Positions 46,651-56,393 of a DNA stretch of 64,000 bases are shown here, piece after piece (the stretch's first letter is position 1; each line of letters opens with the position of its first letter). The DNA comes from Clostridium sp. Marseille-P299 (GTDB lineage: Bacteria > Bacillota > Clostridia > Lachnospirales > Lachnospiraceae): NCBI RefSeq assembly GCF_900078195.1, contig NZ_FJVE01000007.1:620001-684000 (forward strand), in the 5' to 3' direction. The notes below the pieces were generated by a model. The model worked only from the letters and a program-made list of their open reading frames with translations. It did not search any database and had not been told where the DNA came from. A program made the position numbers and the translations under genes.

Positions 46651-48333
46651 ATGAGCGACATTATGGTACAAATTCCTTTTCATAAAATTATGGAAAGAGT
46701 TATGTTTGAGAAAGAGAACTATAATACCGTTTTTGGAGTAAGTAACTTATATACTCATGATGGAAGTAAAGATTTAAATTTATTTGGCGGAAAATTAGAG
46801 AATCCTTTTGGACCAGCAGCAGGCCCACATACACAATTAGCGCAGAACTTAGTAGCAGCTTATGTTGGAGGAAGTAGATTCTTCGAGCTTAAAACTGTTC
46901 AAACATTAGATGGACATGATTTACATGTTGAAAAACCATGTATTCGTGCAGACGATGAATGTTATAACGTTGAATGGTCAACTGAACTTTATGTAACTCA
47001 AGCGTTAGAAGAGTACATAAAAGGTTGGTATGCAATCAAATTAATCGCTAAAGAGTATGGTTTTGGTGATCCAGAAAAATTCATCTTTAACATGTCCGTA
47101 GGATATAACTTAGAAGGAATTCAGTCAAAGAAAATTGATGATTTCATTGAAGGTTTAAAAGATGCTTCTCATACAAGCACATGGAAAGAATGTGAAGAAT
47201 GGGCTTTAGCACACGTAAACGAATTCAAAAATGTAGATGAAGCTTACATTAAATCAATTTCTCCAAAGATTTGTAATTCCATTACATTATCTACAATGCA
47301 TGGATGTCCAAGTGATGAAATTGAAGGCATCATTACACACTTATTAACAAATAAGAAAATTAATACTTACTTAAAATGTAACCCAACATTATTAGGATAT
47401 GATTTCGTAAGAAAAACAATGGATGAAATGGGTTATGACTACATGACATTTGAAAAAGAAGGCTTTGAACATGATTTACAATATGCAGATGCAGTTGCTT
47501 TAATCAAGAAGATGCAAGAACTTGGAAAAGCAAATGGTTTAGCATTTGGTGTTAAATTATCAAATACCTTCCATGTAAAAGTTAAAAATAGCGAGTTACC
47601 TGGCGAAGACATGTACATGTCAGGAAAGGCTCTTTATCCATTAACAATTAATGTAGCTGCTAAATTAGCGAAAGATTTCGATGGTAAATTACCAATGTCC
47701 TTCTCCGGTGGAGCAGATGCAAACAACATTCAGAATATCTTTAATACAGGTATCTGGCCTATTACAGTAGCTACAATCTTATTAAAACCAACAGGTTACA
47801 ATGTAACTAAGAAATTAGCAACATTATTAGATGAATGTGCATTCCCAGCAGATCAAACTGTTGATGTAGCTGCATTAGAAAAACTTGCAAAAGAAGCAAT
47901 CGAAGATAAGAATTACAGAAAATCAGAAGTAGCACGTAAGAAACCACTTGCTGTATTCGGTGAAAATGTAAACGTAAAAGTAGATTGTAAAGTAACATGT
48001 GGAAGCTGTGTTAATGTCTGTCCAAACCGTGCCAATACAACACTTAATGTAGCTGGCGCAAAACGCATGATGCACATTGACGATTACTGTAATGAATGCG
48101 GAAACTGCTACATCTTCTGTCCAGATAAATGTACACCATACAAAGATCGTTTAACATTATTTGCAGGTAAAAAGGAATTAGAAGATAGTACAAACCAAGG
48201 TTTTGCAGTTAATAATGATTCTGTAGTATATCGTTACGAAGGCGAAGTAAAAGAATGTGCTATTACAGAAGCACCAGAAGTAATTCAAAACTTTATTACA
48301 GCAATTAAAGAACAACAACCATATTTACTATAG
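46651..48333 (+). CDS. ygfK: YgfK-like iron-sulfur oxidoreductase, short form without the flavin/NAD(P)H module
   Basis: The 560-residue protein has a dihydroorotate-dehydrogenase-like N-terminal part (about 1-430): NPFGPAAGPHTQLAQN, FELKTVQTLDG, FNMSVGYNLEGI, TLSTMHGCPSDEIEGI, GGADANNIQNIFNTG. A ferredoxin part follows directly, with Cys at 446, 450, 453, 457 and 480, 483, 486, 490 (CGSCVNVCP; CNECGNCYIFCP). As I recall the enterobacterial YgfK (about 1,030 residues), a GltD-like FAD/NAD(P)H domain sits between these parts; here it is absent. The protein probably passes electrons between a ferredoxin-like donor and the Mo hydroxylase. It lies between ssnA and hyuA. Confidence 0.9.
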   Translation: MSDIMVQIPFHKIMERVMFEKENYNTVFGVSNLYTHDGSKDLNLFGGKLENPFGPAAGPHTQLAQNLVAAYVGGSRFFELKTVQTLDGHDLHVEKPCIRADDECYNVEWSTELYVTQALEEYIKGWYAIKLIAKEYGFGDPEKFIFNMSVGYNLEGIQSKKIDDFIEGLKDASHTSTWKECEEWALAHVNEFKNVDEAYIKSISPKICNSITLSTMHGCPSDEIEGIITHLLTNKKINTYLKCNPTLLGYDFVRKTMDEMGYDYMTFEKEGFEHDLQYADAVALIKKMQELGKANGLAFGVKLSNTFHVKVKNSELPGEDMYMSGKALYPLTINVAAKLAKDFDGKLPMSFSGGADANNIQNIFNTGIWPITVATILLKPTGYNVTKKLATLLDECAFPADQTVDVAALEKLAKEAIEDKNYRKSEVARKKPLAVFGENVNVKVDCKVTCGSCVNVCPNRANTTLNVAGAKRMMHIDDYCNECGNCYIFCPDKCTPYKDRLTLFAGKKELEDSTNQGFAVNNDSVVYRYEGEVKECAITEAPEVIQNFITAIKEQQPYLL

Positions 48334-48362
48334 GATTACACAATATAAATCATTTTCATAAA

Positions 48363-48391
48363 GAAGCTGTTGCATATTTTGTAACAGCTTC
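48363..48391 (+). other. Intercistronic hairpin, ygfK / hyuA
   Basis: A 12-bp stem (48363-48374 with 48380-48391, one G-U pair) with a TATTT loop and no U-tract; the gap to hyuA is 202 bases and shows nothing else. Confidence 0.55.
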
Positions 48392-48535
48392 CAGTGAAAA
48401 AGAAGTTAGAGCGATAGAATAAGATTCTTTCAATCTACGGGTTTATGCCATATTCGATTTAACAAGTAGCGTAAGGGGATTGTAAATATCCACTTTGATT
48501 TGTTACATAGATTTGAATAGGCGAAAGGAGTAAAT

Positions 48536-49909
48536 ATGAAGATTATAAAAAATGGAACACTCGTAAGTTCTACAAAAACATGGAATGCAGATATCGCAAT
48601 TGAAAATGATAAAATCGTAGAAATTGCTCCTACAATTGAAGCAAAACCAAGCGATGAAGTATATGATGCTACAGGTTGCTATGTTTTCCCAGGATTCATT
48701 GATGGTCATACACATTTTGATATGGATGCTGGAGCAGCACATACTGCTGACGATTTTGTTAGTGGAACAAAGGCTGCAGTTATTAATGGAACAACAACAA
48801 TTGTAGATTTTGCTACACAGGAAAAAGGTCAAACATTGAAAGAAGCATACGATGTTTGGATGAAGAAAGCAAAAGATAAAAGCTCATGTAATTACCGTTT
48901 CCATATGGCAATTACTGATTGGAACGATAAAGTAAAAGAAGAAATGAATACGATGCCAGAGCTAGGAATCACTTCCTTTAAAATGTATATGGCATACGAT
49001 AATTTAATTTCTAATGATGAAGAAATCTTAGAGTGTTTAAGAAAAATCAAAGAAATTGATGGTGTATTAGGTGTACACTGCGAAAATGGAACATTAATTA
49101 ATGCTTTAACAAAAGAGAAAATTGAAGCAGGAGAGACAACACCAAGCGCTCATCCAACTTCTAGACCGGACTATGTTGAGGCAGAAGCAATTAATCGTTT
49201 AGCTTACATTAGTTCCTTAGCAGGACATCCAGTAAATGTAGTTCATCTAAGTTCTCTAGCAGGTCTTAATGAAGTTAGAAATGCTAGAAAAAGAGGACAG
49301 GAAATTACAGTAGAAACTTGTCCACAGTATCTTTTATTAGATGATCATTATTATGACTTAGAAAACTTTGAAGGTGCGAAATATGTAATGTCTCCTCCTT
49401 TGCGAAAAGTTACGGATAATAAAGCATTGATTCAAGCAATTGTAGATAGAGAAATTGATACAATAGCTACCGATCATTGTAGTTTTAACTTCAAAAACGA
49501 CAAAGAATTAGGAAAAAATGATTTTCGTAAGATTCCAAATGGTGGACCAGGAGTGGAACATCGTCCACAACTCATTTATACATATTTAGTAGATGCAGGA
49601 CATATCGATGTTTCAAGAATGTGCGAATTAATTTCCACAAATCCAGCAAAACGTTTTGGAATGTATCCAGAGAAAGGTGTTCTTGAAGTTGGAAGCGATG
49701 CAGATATCGTAATTTTCACACCAAATTATGAAGGTGAGATTACATGGAAAAATCAATTACAAAATGTTGATTACACACCTTATGAAGGATTTAAAGTAAA
49801 AGGTCAAGCAAAAACTGTGTTTGTTAATGGTGAATGCGTTGTAGATAACGCAGCAATTGTGAAAGAAAGACAAGGAACATACGTCCTTGGACCAAGGGGT
49901 GCGAAATAA
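48536..49909 (+). CDS. hyuA: D-hydantoinase / dihydropyrimidinase-type amidohydrolase
   Basis: The 457-residue cytoplasmic enzyme has the cyclic amidohydrolase motifs: IDGHTHFDMDAGAAHTADDF (first metal His pair), SFKMYMAYDN with the carboxylated Lys, GVHCENG, NVVHLSSLAG, and DTIATDHCSF with the last metal Asp. Such enzymes open five- or six-membered cyclic amide rings. In the purine pathway it most likely opens a ring after reduction or hydrolysis of urate or xanthine. GAAAGGAG precedes the ATG, and its stop shares one base with xdhD. Confidence 0.9.
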   Translation: MKIIKNGTLVSSTKTWNADIAIENDKIVEIAPTIEAKPSDEVYDATGCYVFPGFIDGHTHFDMDAGAAHTADDFVSGTKAAVINGTTTIVDFATQEKGQTLKEAYDVWMKKAKDKSSCNYRFHMAITDWNDKVKEEMNTMPELGITSFKMYMAYDNLISNDEEILECLRKIKEIDGVLGVHCENGTLINALTKEKIEAGETTPSAHPTSRPDYVEAEAINRLAYISSLAGHPVNVVHLSSLAGLNEVRNARKRGQEITVETCPQYLLLDDHYYDLENFEGAKYVMSPPLRKVTDNKALIQAIVDREIDTIATDHCSFNFKNDKELGKNDFRKIPNGGPGVEHRPQLIYTYLVDAGHIDVSRMCELISTNPAKRFGMYPEKGVLEVGSDADIVIFTPNYEGEITWKNQLQNVDYTPYEGFKVKGQAKTVFVNGECVVDNAAIVKERQGTYVLGPRGAK

Positions 49910-52458
49910 TGTATCAAATTACCGTAAATGGAGTTAAGTACGAACGTGAGGAAGATAAGAAATTATTAGATTTCTTACGTTATGATTTAGGAATCACATC
50001 TGCAAAAGACGGATGTAGTGAAGGCGCATGTGGAACTTGTACCGTTTTAGTTGATGGTAAAAAAGTTAGAGCATGTATTTTTACACTTTCTAAACTTGAT
50101 GGAAAGTCAGTAATTACAGTAGAAGGCTTAAGCGAACGTGAAAAAGAAGTTTATGCTTATGCATTTGGAGATACTGGAGCTGTTCAGTGTGGATTCTGTA
50201 TCCCAGGTATGGTTATCTCAGCGAAATCCTTACTAGATACAAACTTAAATCCAACAAGAGAAGAAGTTAAAAAAGCAATCATGGGAAATATCTGTCGTTG
50301 TACAGGTTATGCCAAGATAGAAGAAGCAATTCTTTTATCTGCTAAAATGTTTAGAGAAAACTTACCAATCCCTGAAAGCAATAGCACAGGTAAAGTTGGT
50401 GAGCATTTAGGAAGAATTGATGCTAGAGAAAAAGTACTTGGTACTGGTGAATTCGTAGATGATATCACAGTAGATGGTATGATTTATGCAAAAGCACTTC
50501 GTAGTGCATATCCACGTGCAATCGTAAAAGATATTCGTTTAGAAAAAGCATTAGCTCATCCTGATTGTGTACGTATCCTTACAGCGGAAGATGTACCTTT
50601 TAATAAAACAGGTCATATCATTCCTGACTGGGATGTATTAATTGCAAAAGGGGACACCACAAGATATATTGGTGATGCAATCGTTTTAGTTGCATCTACA
50701 AGAAAAGAAACTTTAGATGAAATTCTTTCTTTAGTAGAAGTGGATTATGAAGTATTAACACCTCTTACAGATCCAAAAGAAGCAATGAAAGAAGATGCTC
50801 CAAAGTTACATCCAAAGGGAAATCTACTTACAAAAGAAATGATTTCTCGTGGTGACGTAGATGAAGCAATTAAAAACTCAAAATATGTTGTAACAAATCA
50901 CTATTCTGTACCAATGACTGACCATGCGTTCATGGAACCAGAATGTGCAATTGGTATTCCAGATGGCGATGGCCTTTTAATGTATACTGCTTCACAAAAC
51001 GTATATGATGAGCAACATGAAATCTCTCGTATGTTAAATATTGCACCAGAATTAGTTCGTTGCCAATCCAAATTAGTTGGTGGCGGTTTTGGTGGAAAAG
51101 AAGATATGAGTGTACAACATCATGCTGCATTAATGGCATATATCACAAAGAAGCCAGTTAAGGTTAAATTTTCAAGACAAGAAAGTTTAAATATCCATAC
51201 AAAGCGTCATGCAATGGAAATTGATATTACAACTGCTTGCGATGAAAATGGTAAACTTACAGCTACAAAAGCTACAATCATCTCCGATTGTGGTGCGTAT
51301 GCAAGTTTAGGTGGACCAGTATTACAACGTGCTTGTACACATGCTGGTGGACCATATAACTTCCAGAACTTAGAGATTACAGGATACTGTGTATATACAA
51401 ATAATGTACCAGGTGGTGCATTCCGTGGATTCGGTGTAACACAAAGCTGTTTTGCTCAAGAACAAAACATAAATGAACTTGCTGAATTAGTTGGAATGTC
51501 AGCTTGGGAATTCCGTTACAAAAATGCAATCCGTCCAGGACAAGAATTACCAAATGGACAAATTGCAGGAGATGATACTGCATATGTTGAATGTTTAGAG
51601 GCAGTAAAAGATGTATATGAATCAAATCCTTATGCTGGTATTGCTGGATGTATGAAAAACTCAGGTATCGGTGTTGGTTTACCAGATATCGGACGTTGTA
51701 ATTTAAAAATTCAAGATGGTAAGGTTCATATTCTTACAGGTGCAGCATGTATTGGTCAAGGAATTGGTAATGTAATGCTTGCTATGGTTTGTGAAACAAC
51801 AGGCATTCACCCATCTTTAATCGTGCATGAACGTGCAGATACTGCAATAACACCTGATTCAGGTACAACAACGGCATCTAGACAAACATTATTTGCTGGT
51901 GAAGCTACAAGAAAAGCTGCTGAACAATTAAAAGAAGCATTAAAGACAAAAACATTAGCTGAATTAGAAGGCAAACTTTTTGAAGGTGTTTATAGCGGTG
52001 TTACAGATAAAATGGGATCTGATAAGAAGAACCCAGTTAGCCACGTAGCTTATGGCTATGGTGTGCAAGTAGTAATTATGGATGAAACTAAAAAAGTTAC
52101 AAAAGTAGTTGCTGCTCATGACGTAGGTCGTGTTGTAAATCCTAAGGCTTGCTCTGGCCAAATCGAAGGTGGAGTTGTTATGGGTCTTGGATATGGATTA
52201 ACAGAAGACTTCGTTATGGAAGATGGTTATGTAAAAACTAAATATGGAACTCTTGGCTTACTTAGAGCAACTCAGGCGCCAGAAATCGAAGTAATCATGA
52301 TAGAAAAGAATGATCCAAATGGATTAGCTTATGGCGCTAAGGGAATTGGTGAAATTTGTACCGTACCTACTGCTCCAGCTGCAGCACATGCTGCATATCG
52401 TGTTGATGGTGAAAGAAGATTCTCATTGCCAATTGCACATACAGCTTATAAAAAATAA
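49909..52458 (+). CDS. xdhD: XdhD-type molybdenum hydroxylase (fused 2Fe-2S and Mo domains, no FAD domain)
   Basis: The 849-residue protein has an N-terminal ferredoxin cluster (Cys 36, 41, 44, 56) and a second [2Fe-2S] domain (Cys 94, 97, 129, 131). A long Mo-cofactor part begins near 165: QSKLVGGGFGGKEDMSVQ, GGAFRGFGVTQSCFAQEQ, AACIGQGIGN and a C-terminal AKGIGEICTVPTAPA with the catalytic Glu. The FAD domain of normal xanthine dehydrogenase is missing, and no FAD subunit gene is near. It probably carries out a redox step on a purine ring (urate/xanthine), exchanging electrons with YgfK. It may be a selenium-dependent type. Confidence 0.92.
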   Translation: MYQITVNGVKYEREEDKKLLDFLRYDLGITSAKDGCSEGACGTCTVLVDGKKVRACIFTLSKLDGKSVITVEGLSEREKEVYAYAFGDTGAVQCGFCIPGMVISAKSLLDTNLNPTREEVKKAIMGNICRCTGYAKIEEAILLSAKMFRENLPIPESNSTGKVGEHLGRIDAREKVLGTGEFVDDITVDGMIYAKALRSAYPRAIVKDIRLEKALAHPDCVRILTAEDVPFNKTGHIIPDWDVLIAKGDTTRYIGDAIVLVASTRKETLDEILSLVEVDYEVLTPLTDPKEAMKEDAPKLHPKGNLLTKEMISRGDVDEAIKNSKYVVTNHYSVPMTDHAFMEPECAIGIPDGDGLLMYTASQNVYDEQHEISRMLNIAPELVRCQSKLVGGGFGGKEDMSVQHHAALMAYITKKPVKVKFSRQESLNIHTKRHAMEIDITTACDENGKLTATKATIISDCGAYASLGGPVLQRACTHAGGPYNFQNLEITGYCVYTNNVPGGAFRGFGVTQSCFAQEQNINELAELVGMSAWEFRYKNAIRPGQELPNGQIAGDDTAYVECLEAVKDVYESNPYAGIAGCMKNSGIGVGLPDIGRCNLKIQDGKVHILTGAACIGQGIGNVMLAMVCETTGIHPSLIVHERADTAITPDSGTTTASRQTLFAGEATRKAAEQLKEALKTKTLAELEGKLFEGVYSGVTDKMGSDKKNPVSHVAYGYGVQVVIMDETKKVTKVVAAHDVGRVVNPKACSGQIEGGVVMGLGYGLTEDFVMEDGYVKTKYGTLGLLRATQAPEIEVIMIEKNDPNGLAYGAKGIGEICTVPTAPAAAHAAYRVDGERRFSLPIAHTAYKK

Positions 52459-52473
52459 GAAGCAATTGTAACT

Positions 52474-52506
52474 GAAGAGTAATTCACTATGAAGGAATTA
52501 CTCTTC
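52474..52506 (+). other. Intercistronic hairpin, xdhD / permease
   Basis: A perfect 12-bp stem (52474-52485 with 52495-52506) and a 9-base loop, with no T-tract. Confidence 0.6.
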
Positions 52507-52533
52507 CAAACAATTGGTTGAAAGGGTGTAATC

Positions 52534-53814
52534 ATGACAAAAGAAAGTAAAAAGATAGGTGTTGGAGAAGCATTTCCATTAGCTTTACAACACGTGGTAG
52601 CCATGGTAGTAGGCTGCGTTACAGTTCCAACAATTCTTGGAACTGCAGGTGGTATTGGTAACGATGATTTAGTAATCATGATGCAAGCTTCACTTTTTTG
52701 TGCCGCAATTGCAATATTGATTCATGCTTTAGGTAGAAAAGGAATTGGCTCAAATCTTCCTGTAATTATAGGTAGTGGATTTGCGTTTATTCCAACACTA
52801 ACAAGTGTAGTAAAAACAGACGGTATGTCTGGCGTATTAGGTGCGCAGTTAATTGGTGCACTTGTAGGTATTTTAGTTGGTCTTGGATTTAAGAAGATTC
52901 GTTTCTTATTTCCACCAATCGTAACTGCATCTGTAGTATTAACAGTAGGTATTTCTCTTTATGGAACTGCTGTAAAATACATGGCAGGTGGAGAAGGTAG
53001 TGATTTATTTGGTTCACCAAAAGCTTGGTTTGTCGCTCTTATTACTTTGGGTTCTGTATTATTCTTTTCACAATACTGCAAAGGAATCCTTAAAGTATCA
53101 GCAACCTTGCTAGGACTTGTCGTAGGTTATGTTGTAGCAGCAATTTTAGGAATGGTTGATTTTACAAGAGTAGCTGAAGCTTCCTTTATTGCATTACCAA
53201 AGCCATTTCACTTTGGTATCAGCTTCTCAGCAGGCGCAATCGTATCCATGATCATTATCTTTGTTATCAATTCGATTCAAGATATCGGACAATTTGAAGC
53301 AACTACTGCTGGAGCGTTTAATCGTAAGGCTACAGATAAAGAATTATCAGGCGGTATCATTGGAAATAACATTTCCAGTGCTTTAGGTGCAATTTTTGGT
53401 GGTACACCAAATGCGACTTGTGGTCAAAACGTTGGTATTGTTGTTACCACAGGTGTTACAGATAAAATTGTATTTATTGTAGCTGCTTTTATTATCATGG
53501 TAACAGCTTTAGTTCCAAAATTAGCAGAGTTATTTTTAACAATCCCACTTCCAGTACTTGGAGGTGCGACAATCACTGTTTTTGGTAGTATTGCAATGAC
53601 TGGTGTAAGAATGTTATCAAGCGCTGGTTTAACTCCAAGAAACTTATCAATATCAGGTCTTGCTGTTGCATTAGCAGTAGGTTTATCTAGAACACCTGGT
53701 GCATTTGAAAAATGTCCAGAAATTATTAGGACAATTTTTGGTGGAAGCGAAATTGTAATTGTTGCTTTTGTAGCAATTATTTTAAATCTTATTTTACCAA
53801 AAGAAAAACAGTAA
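52534..53814 (+). CDS. NCS2 (uracil-xanthine) permease, probable purine/urate importer
   Basis: The 426-residue membrane protein has about 12-14 helices. It has the NCS2 pattern: FPLALQHVVAMVVGCVTVP in the first helix, VINSIQDIGQFEATT, and the nucleobase-ascorbate signature QNVGIVVTTG at 298-307 (Q-N-x-G-x4-T-G). The Q and following residues fit xanthine/urate carriers more than uracil ones. It should supply the substrate for the surrounding catabolic enzymes. Confidence 0.88.
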   Translation: MTKESKKIGVGEAFPLALQHVVAMVVGCVTVPTILGTAGGIGNDDLVIMMQASLFCAAIAILIHALGRKGIGSNLPVIIGSGFAFIPTLTSVVKTDGMSGVLGAQLIGALVGILVGLGFKKIRFLFPPIVTASVVLTVGISLYGTAVKYMAGGEGSDLFGSPKAWFVALITLGSVLFFSQYCKGILKVSATLLGLVVGYVVAAILGMVDFTRVAEASFIALPKPFHFGISFSAGAIVSMIIIFVINSIQDIGQFEATTAGAFNRKATDKELSGGIIGNNISSALGAIFGGTPNATCGQNVGIVVTTGVTDKIVFIVAAFIIMVTALVPKLAELFLTIPLPVLGGATITVFGSIAMTGVRMLSSAGLTPRNLSISGLAVALAVGLSRTPGAFEKCPEIIRTIFGGSEIVIVAFVAIILNLILPKEKQ

Positions 53815-53844
53815 TAAAAACGTATCAACTACAAATTTATAAGA

Positions 53845-53893
53845 AGATTTTGCAAAATAGAGAAAAAAATGTTATAACTATTTTGTAAAATCT
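53845..53893 (+). other. Intercistronic hairpin, permease / ygeX
   Basis: A 16-bp stem with one G-U pair (53845-53860 with 53878-53893), directly before GGAAAGAGG of ygeX; no T-tract. Confidence 0.6.
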
Positions 53894-53910
53894 CCAGGAA
53901 AGAGGTTAAT

Positions 53911-55128
53911 ATGAAAGAGACATTTAAAAGTGTATTTTATCCAAGAACAAACAAAGAAAAATCAAACATTGATTTTTTAAATTTTGAAGAAGCTAAAACA
54001 GCTCATGAATTCCATGCAAGCTTCCCTGTTTACAGCGAAACTCCATTAGTAGAGTTAAAGAACTTAGCACAGGCAATTGGTGTTAAAGACATCCATGTAA
54101 AAGATGAATCTTACCGTTTTGGTTTAAATGCATTTAAAGTATTAGGTGGTTCTTATGCAATCGGCCGTTTAATTGCAGATAAGATCGGTGAAGACATTAA
54201 AAATTTACCAGCTACAAAAATGATCTCCAAAGAAGTAAAAGATAAAACAGGAGATATGGTATTCGTAACAGCTACTGATGGTAACCACGGACGTGGTGTT
54301 GCTTGGACAGCAAACCAATTAAATCAAAAATCCGTAGTTTACATGCCAAAGGGATCTGCTATTGAGCGTTTAGAAAATATTCGTGCTGAGGGTGCAGAAG
54401 CTAGCATCACTGATATGAATTACGATGAAGCAGTTCGTCTTGCAGATAAGAATGCAAAAGAAAAAGGATGGATTGTTGTTCAAGATACAGCATGGGAAGG
54501 ATATGAAGATATCCCAACATGGATTATGCAAGGTTACATGACTCTTGGTTATGAAATCGTTAAACAATTAGAAGAAAGCAAGGCAGAAGCGCCTACACAT
54601 ATCTTTTTACAAGCTGGTGTTGGTTCCTTAGCAGGAGCAATCTGTGGTTTCTTTGCAAACTACTACAAAGGAAATCAACCAAAAATCGTTGTAATTGAGC
54701 CAAACAAAGCAGATTGTATTTATCGTACAGCAGAAGCTAACGATGGAAAACTTCACTTTGTAACAGGTGATTTAGATACAATTATGGCTGGTTTAGCTTG
54801 TGGCGAACCAAACTCCATTGGTTGGAACGTATTAAGAGATTATGCAGATGCATTCATTTCTTGCCCAGACTATGTAGCTGCTGACGGTATGCGTGTAATG
54901 GCTAGTCCATTAGATGGCGATAACAAAGTTGTTTCTGGTGAAAGTGGTGCAGCAACACTTGGTTGTATCTACAATGTACTTACTGATGACTCTTTAGTTG
55001 ACTTAAAGGGTAAATTAGGACTTGATGAAAATTCAAGATTATTATTTATCTCCACTGAAGGTGATACAGACAAAGAAAATTATCGTAACGTTGTATGGAA
55101 TGGTAAATCTTCACGTTTCGAAGCGTAG
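53911..55128 (+). CDS. ygeX: 2,3-diaminopropionate ammonia-lyase
   Basis: The 405-residue PLP enzyme has a fold-type II layout: DESYRFGLNAFKVLGGSYA with the PLP Lys, TATDGNHGRGVAW (Asn/His motif), LQAGVGSLAGA (phosphate loop), and FISTEGDTD near the C-terminus. It splits 2,3-diaminopropionate into pyruvate and two ammonia through 2-aminoacrylate. This is the terminal, energy-yielding step proposed for anaerobic urate breakdown. The context (M20 peptidase, D-aminoacylase next) suggests that the substrate is freed from ring-opened urate derivatives. Confidence 0.95.
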   Translation: MKETFKSVFYPRTNKEKSNIDFLNFEEAKTAHEFHASFPVYSETPLVELKNLAQAIGVKDIHVKDESYRFGLNAFKVLGGSYAIGRLIADKIGEDIKNLPATKMISKEVKDKTGDMVFVTATDGNHGRGVAWTANQLNQKSVVYMPKGSAIERLENIRAEGAEASITDMNYDEAVRLADKNAKEKGWIVVQDTAWEGYEDIPTWIMQGYMTLGYEIVKQLEESKAEAPTHIFLQAGVGSLAGAICGFFANYYKGNQPKIVVIEPNKADCIYRTAEANDGKLHFVTGDLDTIMAGLACGEPNSIGWNVLRDYADAFISCPDYVAADGMRVMASPLDGDNKVVSGESGAATLGCIYNVLTDDSLVDLKGKLGLDENSRLLFISTEGDTDKENYRNVVWNGKSSRFEA

Positions 55129-55192
55129 TTTTTATTATTAAATATGCCGCAAAGCGACATTATATAGATTTACATTTTAGGAGGATTTAAGT

Positions 55193-56377
55193 ATGCTTAG
55201 CGCAAACAGAGAAAAAGAATTAATCGAATTAGCTCAGAAAATGATTCAAGCAAAGAGCTATTCAGGAGAAGAAAAACAAGCTGCAGAAACAATTGGTGAA
55301 TTCTGCAAAGCAAATGGTTTTGATGATGTTACATATGATAAATATGGTAATGTTATCGGTGTAATCAAAGGTAACCGTCCAGGTCCTAAGGTATTATTCG
55401 ATGGACATATCGATACTGTACCTGTATCTGATCCAACAAAGTGGACTCAGGATCCATTCAAAGGTGATATCGTAGATGGTAAATTATACGGACGTGGAAC
55501 TTCTGATATGAAGGGTGCAGTTTCTGCATTTACAGCTGCTGCTAAATACTTCGCAGAAGATACAAACCGTGATTTTGCTGGTGAAATCTTAATCGCTGGT
55601 GTTGTTCATGAAGAATGCTTCGAAGGTGTTGCTGCTCGTGAAATCTCCAAGAACTTCAAACCAGATTATGTAATCATCGGTGAAGCTAGCCAATTAAACG
55701 TTAAAATTGGTCAACGTGGACGTGGTGAAATCGTTGTTGAAACATTTGGTAAACCAGCTCACTCTGCAAACCCAGAAAAAGGTATCAACGCAGTTTATAA
55801 AATGAGTAAAGTTATCAATGCAATTCAAACTTTAGTTCCAACAGAACACCCAGTACTTGGAAAAGGTATCTTAGAACTTACAGATATCAAATCTGCACCA
55901 TACCCAGGAGCATCTGTAGTACCTGAATACTGCCGTGCAACATATGACCGTCGTCTTTTAGTTGGTGAAACTAAAGAATCCGTTATCAAACCAATTCAAG
56001 ATTTACTTGATAAATTAATGGCTGAAGATCCAGAATTAAAAGTAAAAGTATCTTATGCAGTTGGTGAAGAAGTTTGCTACACTGGAAACAAGATCGAAGG
56101 AGAACGTTTCTTCCCAGGTTGGTTATATGATAAAGATGAACCATGGGTTCAGGCAGTTCTTACTGAATTAAAGAACGCTGGATTTAATCCAGAAGTTACT
56201 CAATACAACTTCTGTACAAACGGATCTCACTATGCTGGAGAAGCTGGTATCAAGACATTAGGTATTGGACCATCTCTTGAAAGCTTAGCTCATACAGTAG
56301 ATGAATACATCGAAGTTGAACAGTTAACAAAAGTTTGTGAATGCTACTACGGAGTAATGAAAGCATTATTAGTTTAA
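55193..56377 (+). CDS. ygeY: YgeY-type M20 metallopeptidase/amidohydrolase
   Basis: The 394-residue M20 protein has metal ligands in VLFDGHIDTVPV, RGTSDMKGAV and VVHEECFEGVAA, plus a dimerisation domain with GQRGRGEIVVETFGKPAHSA (His) and a C-terminal SLAHTVDEYIEV. M20 enzymes hydrolyse amide bonds of N-acylated or carbamoylated amino acids. Next to YgeX it probably releases diaminopropionate from an intermediate. AGGAGG lies before the ATG at 55193. Confidence 0.93.
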   Translation: MLSANREKELIELAQKMIQAKSYSGEEKQAAETIGEFCKANGFDDVTYDKYGNVIGVIKGNRPGPKVLFDGHIDTVPVSDPTKWTQDPFKGDIVDGKLYGRGTSDMKGAVSAFTAAAKYFAEDTNRDFAGEILIAGVVHEECFEGVAAREISKNFKPDYVIIGEASQLNVKIGQRGRGEIVVETFGKPAHSANPEKGINAVYKMSKVINAIQTLVPTEHPVLGKGILELTDIKSAPYPGASVVPEYCRATYDRRLLVGETKESVIKPIQDLLDKLMAEDPELKVKVSYAVGEEVCYTGNKIEGERFFPGWLYDKDEPWVQAVLTELKNAGFNPEVTQYNFCTNGSHYAGEAGIKTLGIGPSLESLAHTVDEYIEVEQLTKVCECYYGVMKALLV

Positions 56378-56393
56378 AGAAAGCTGTGATAAT

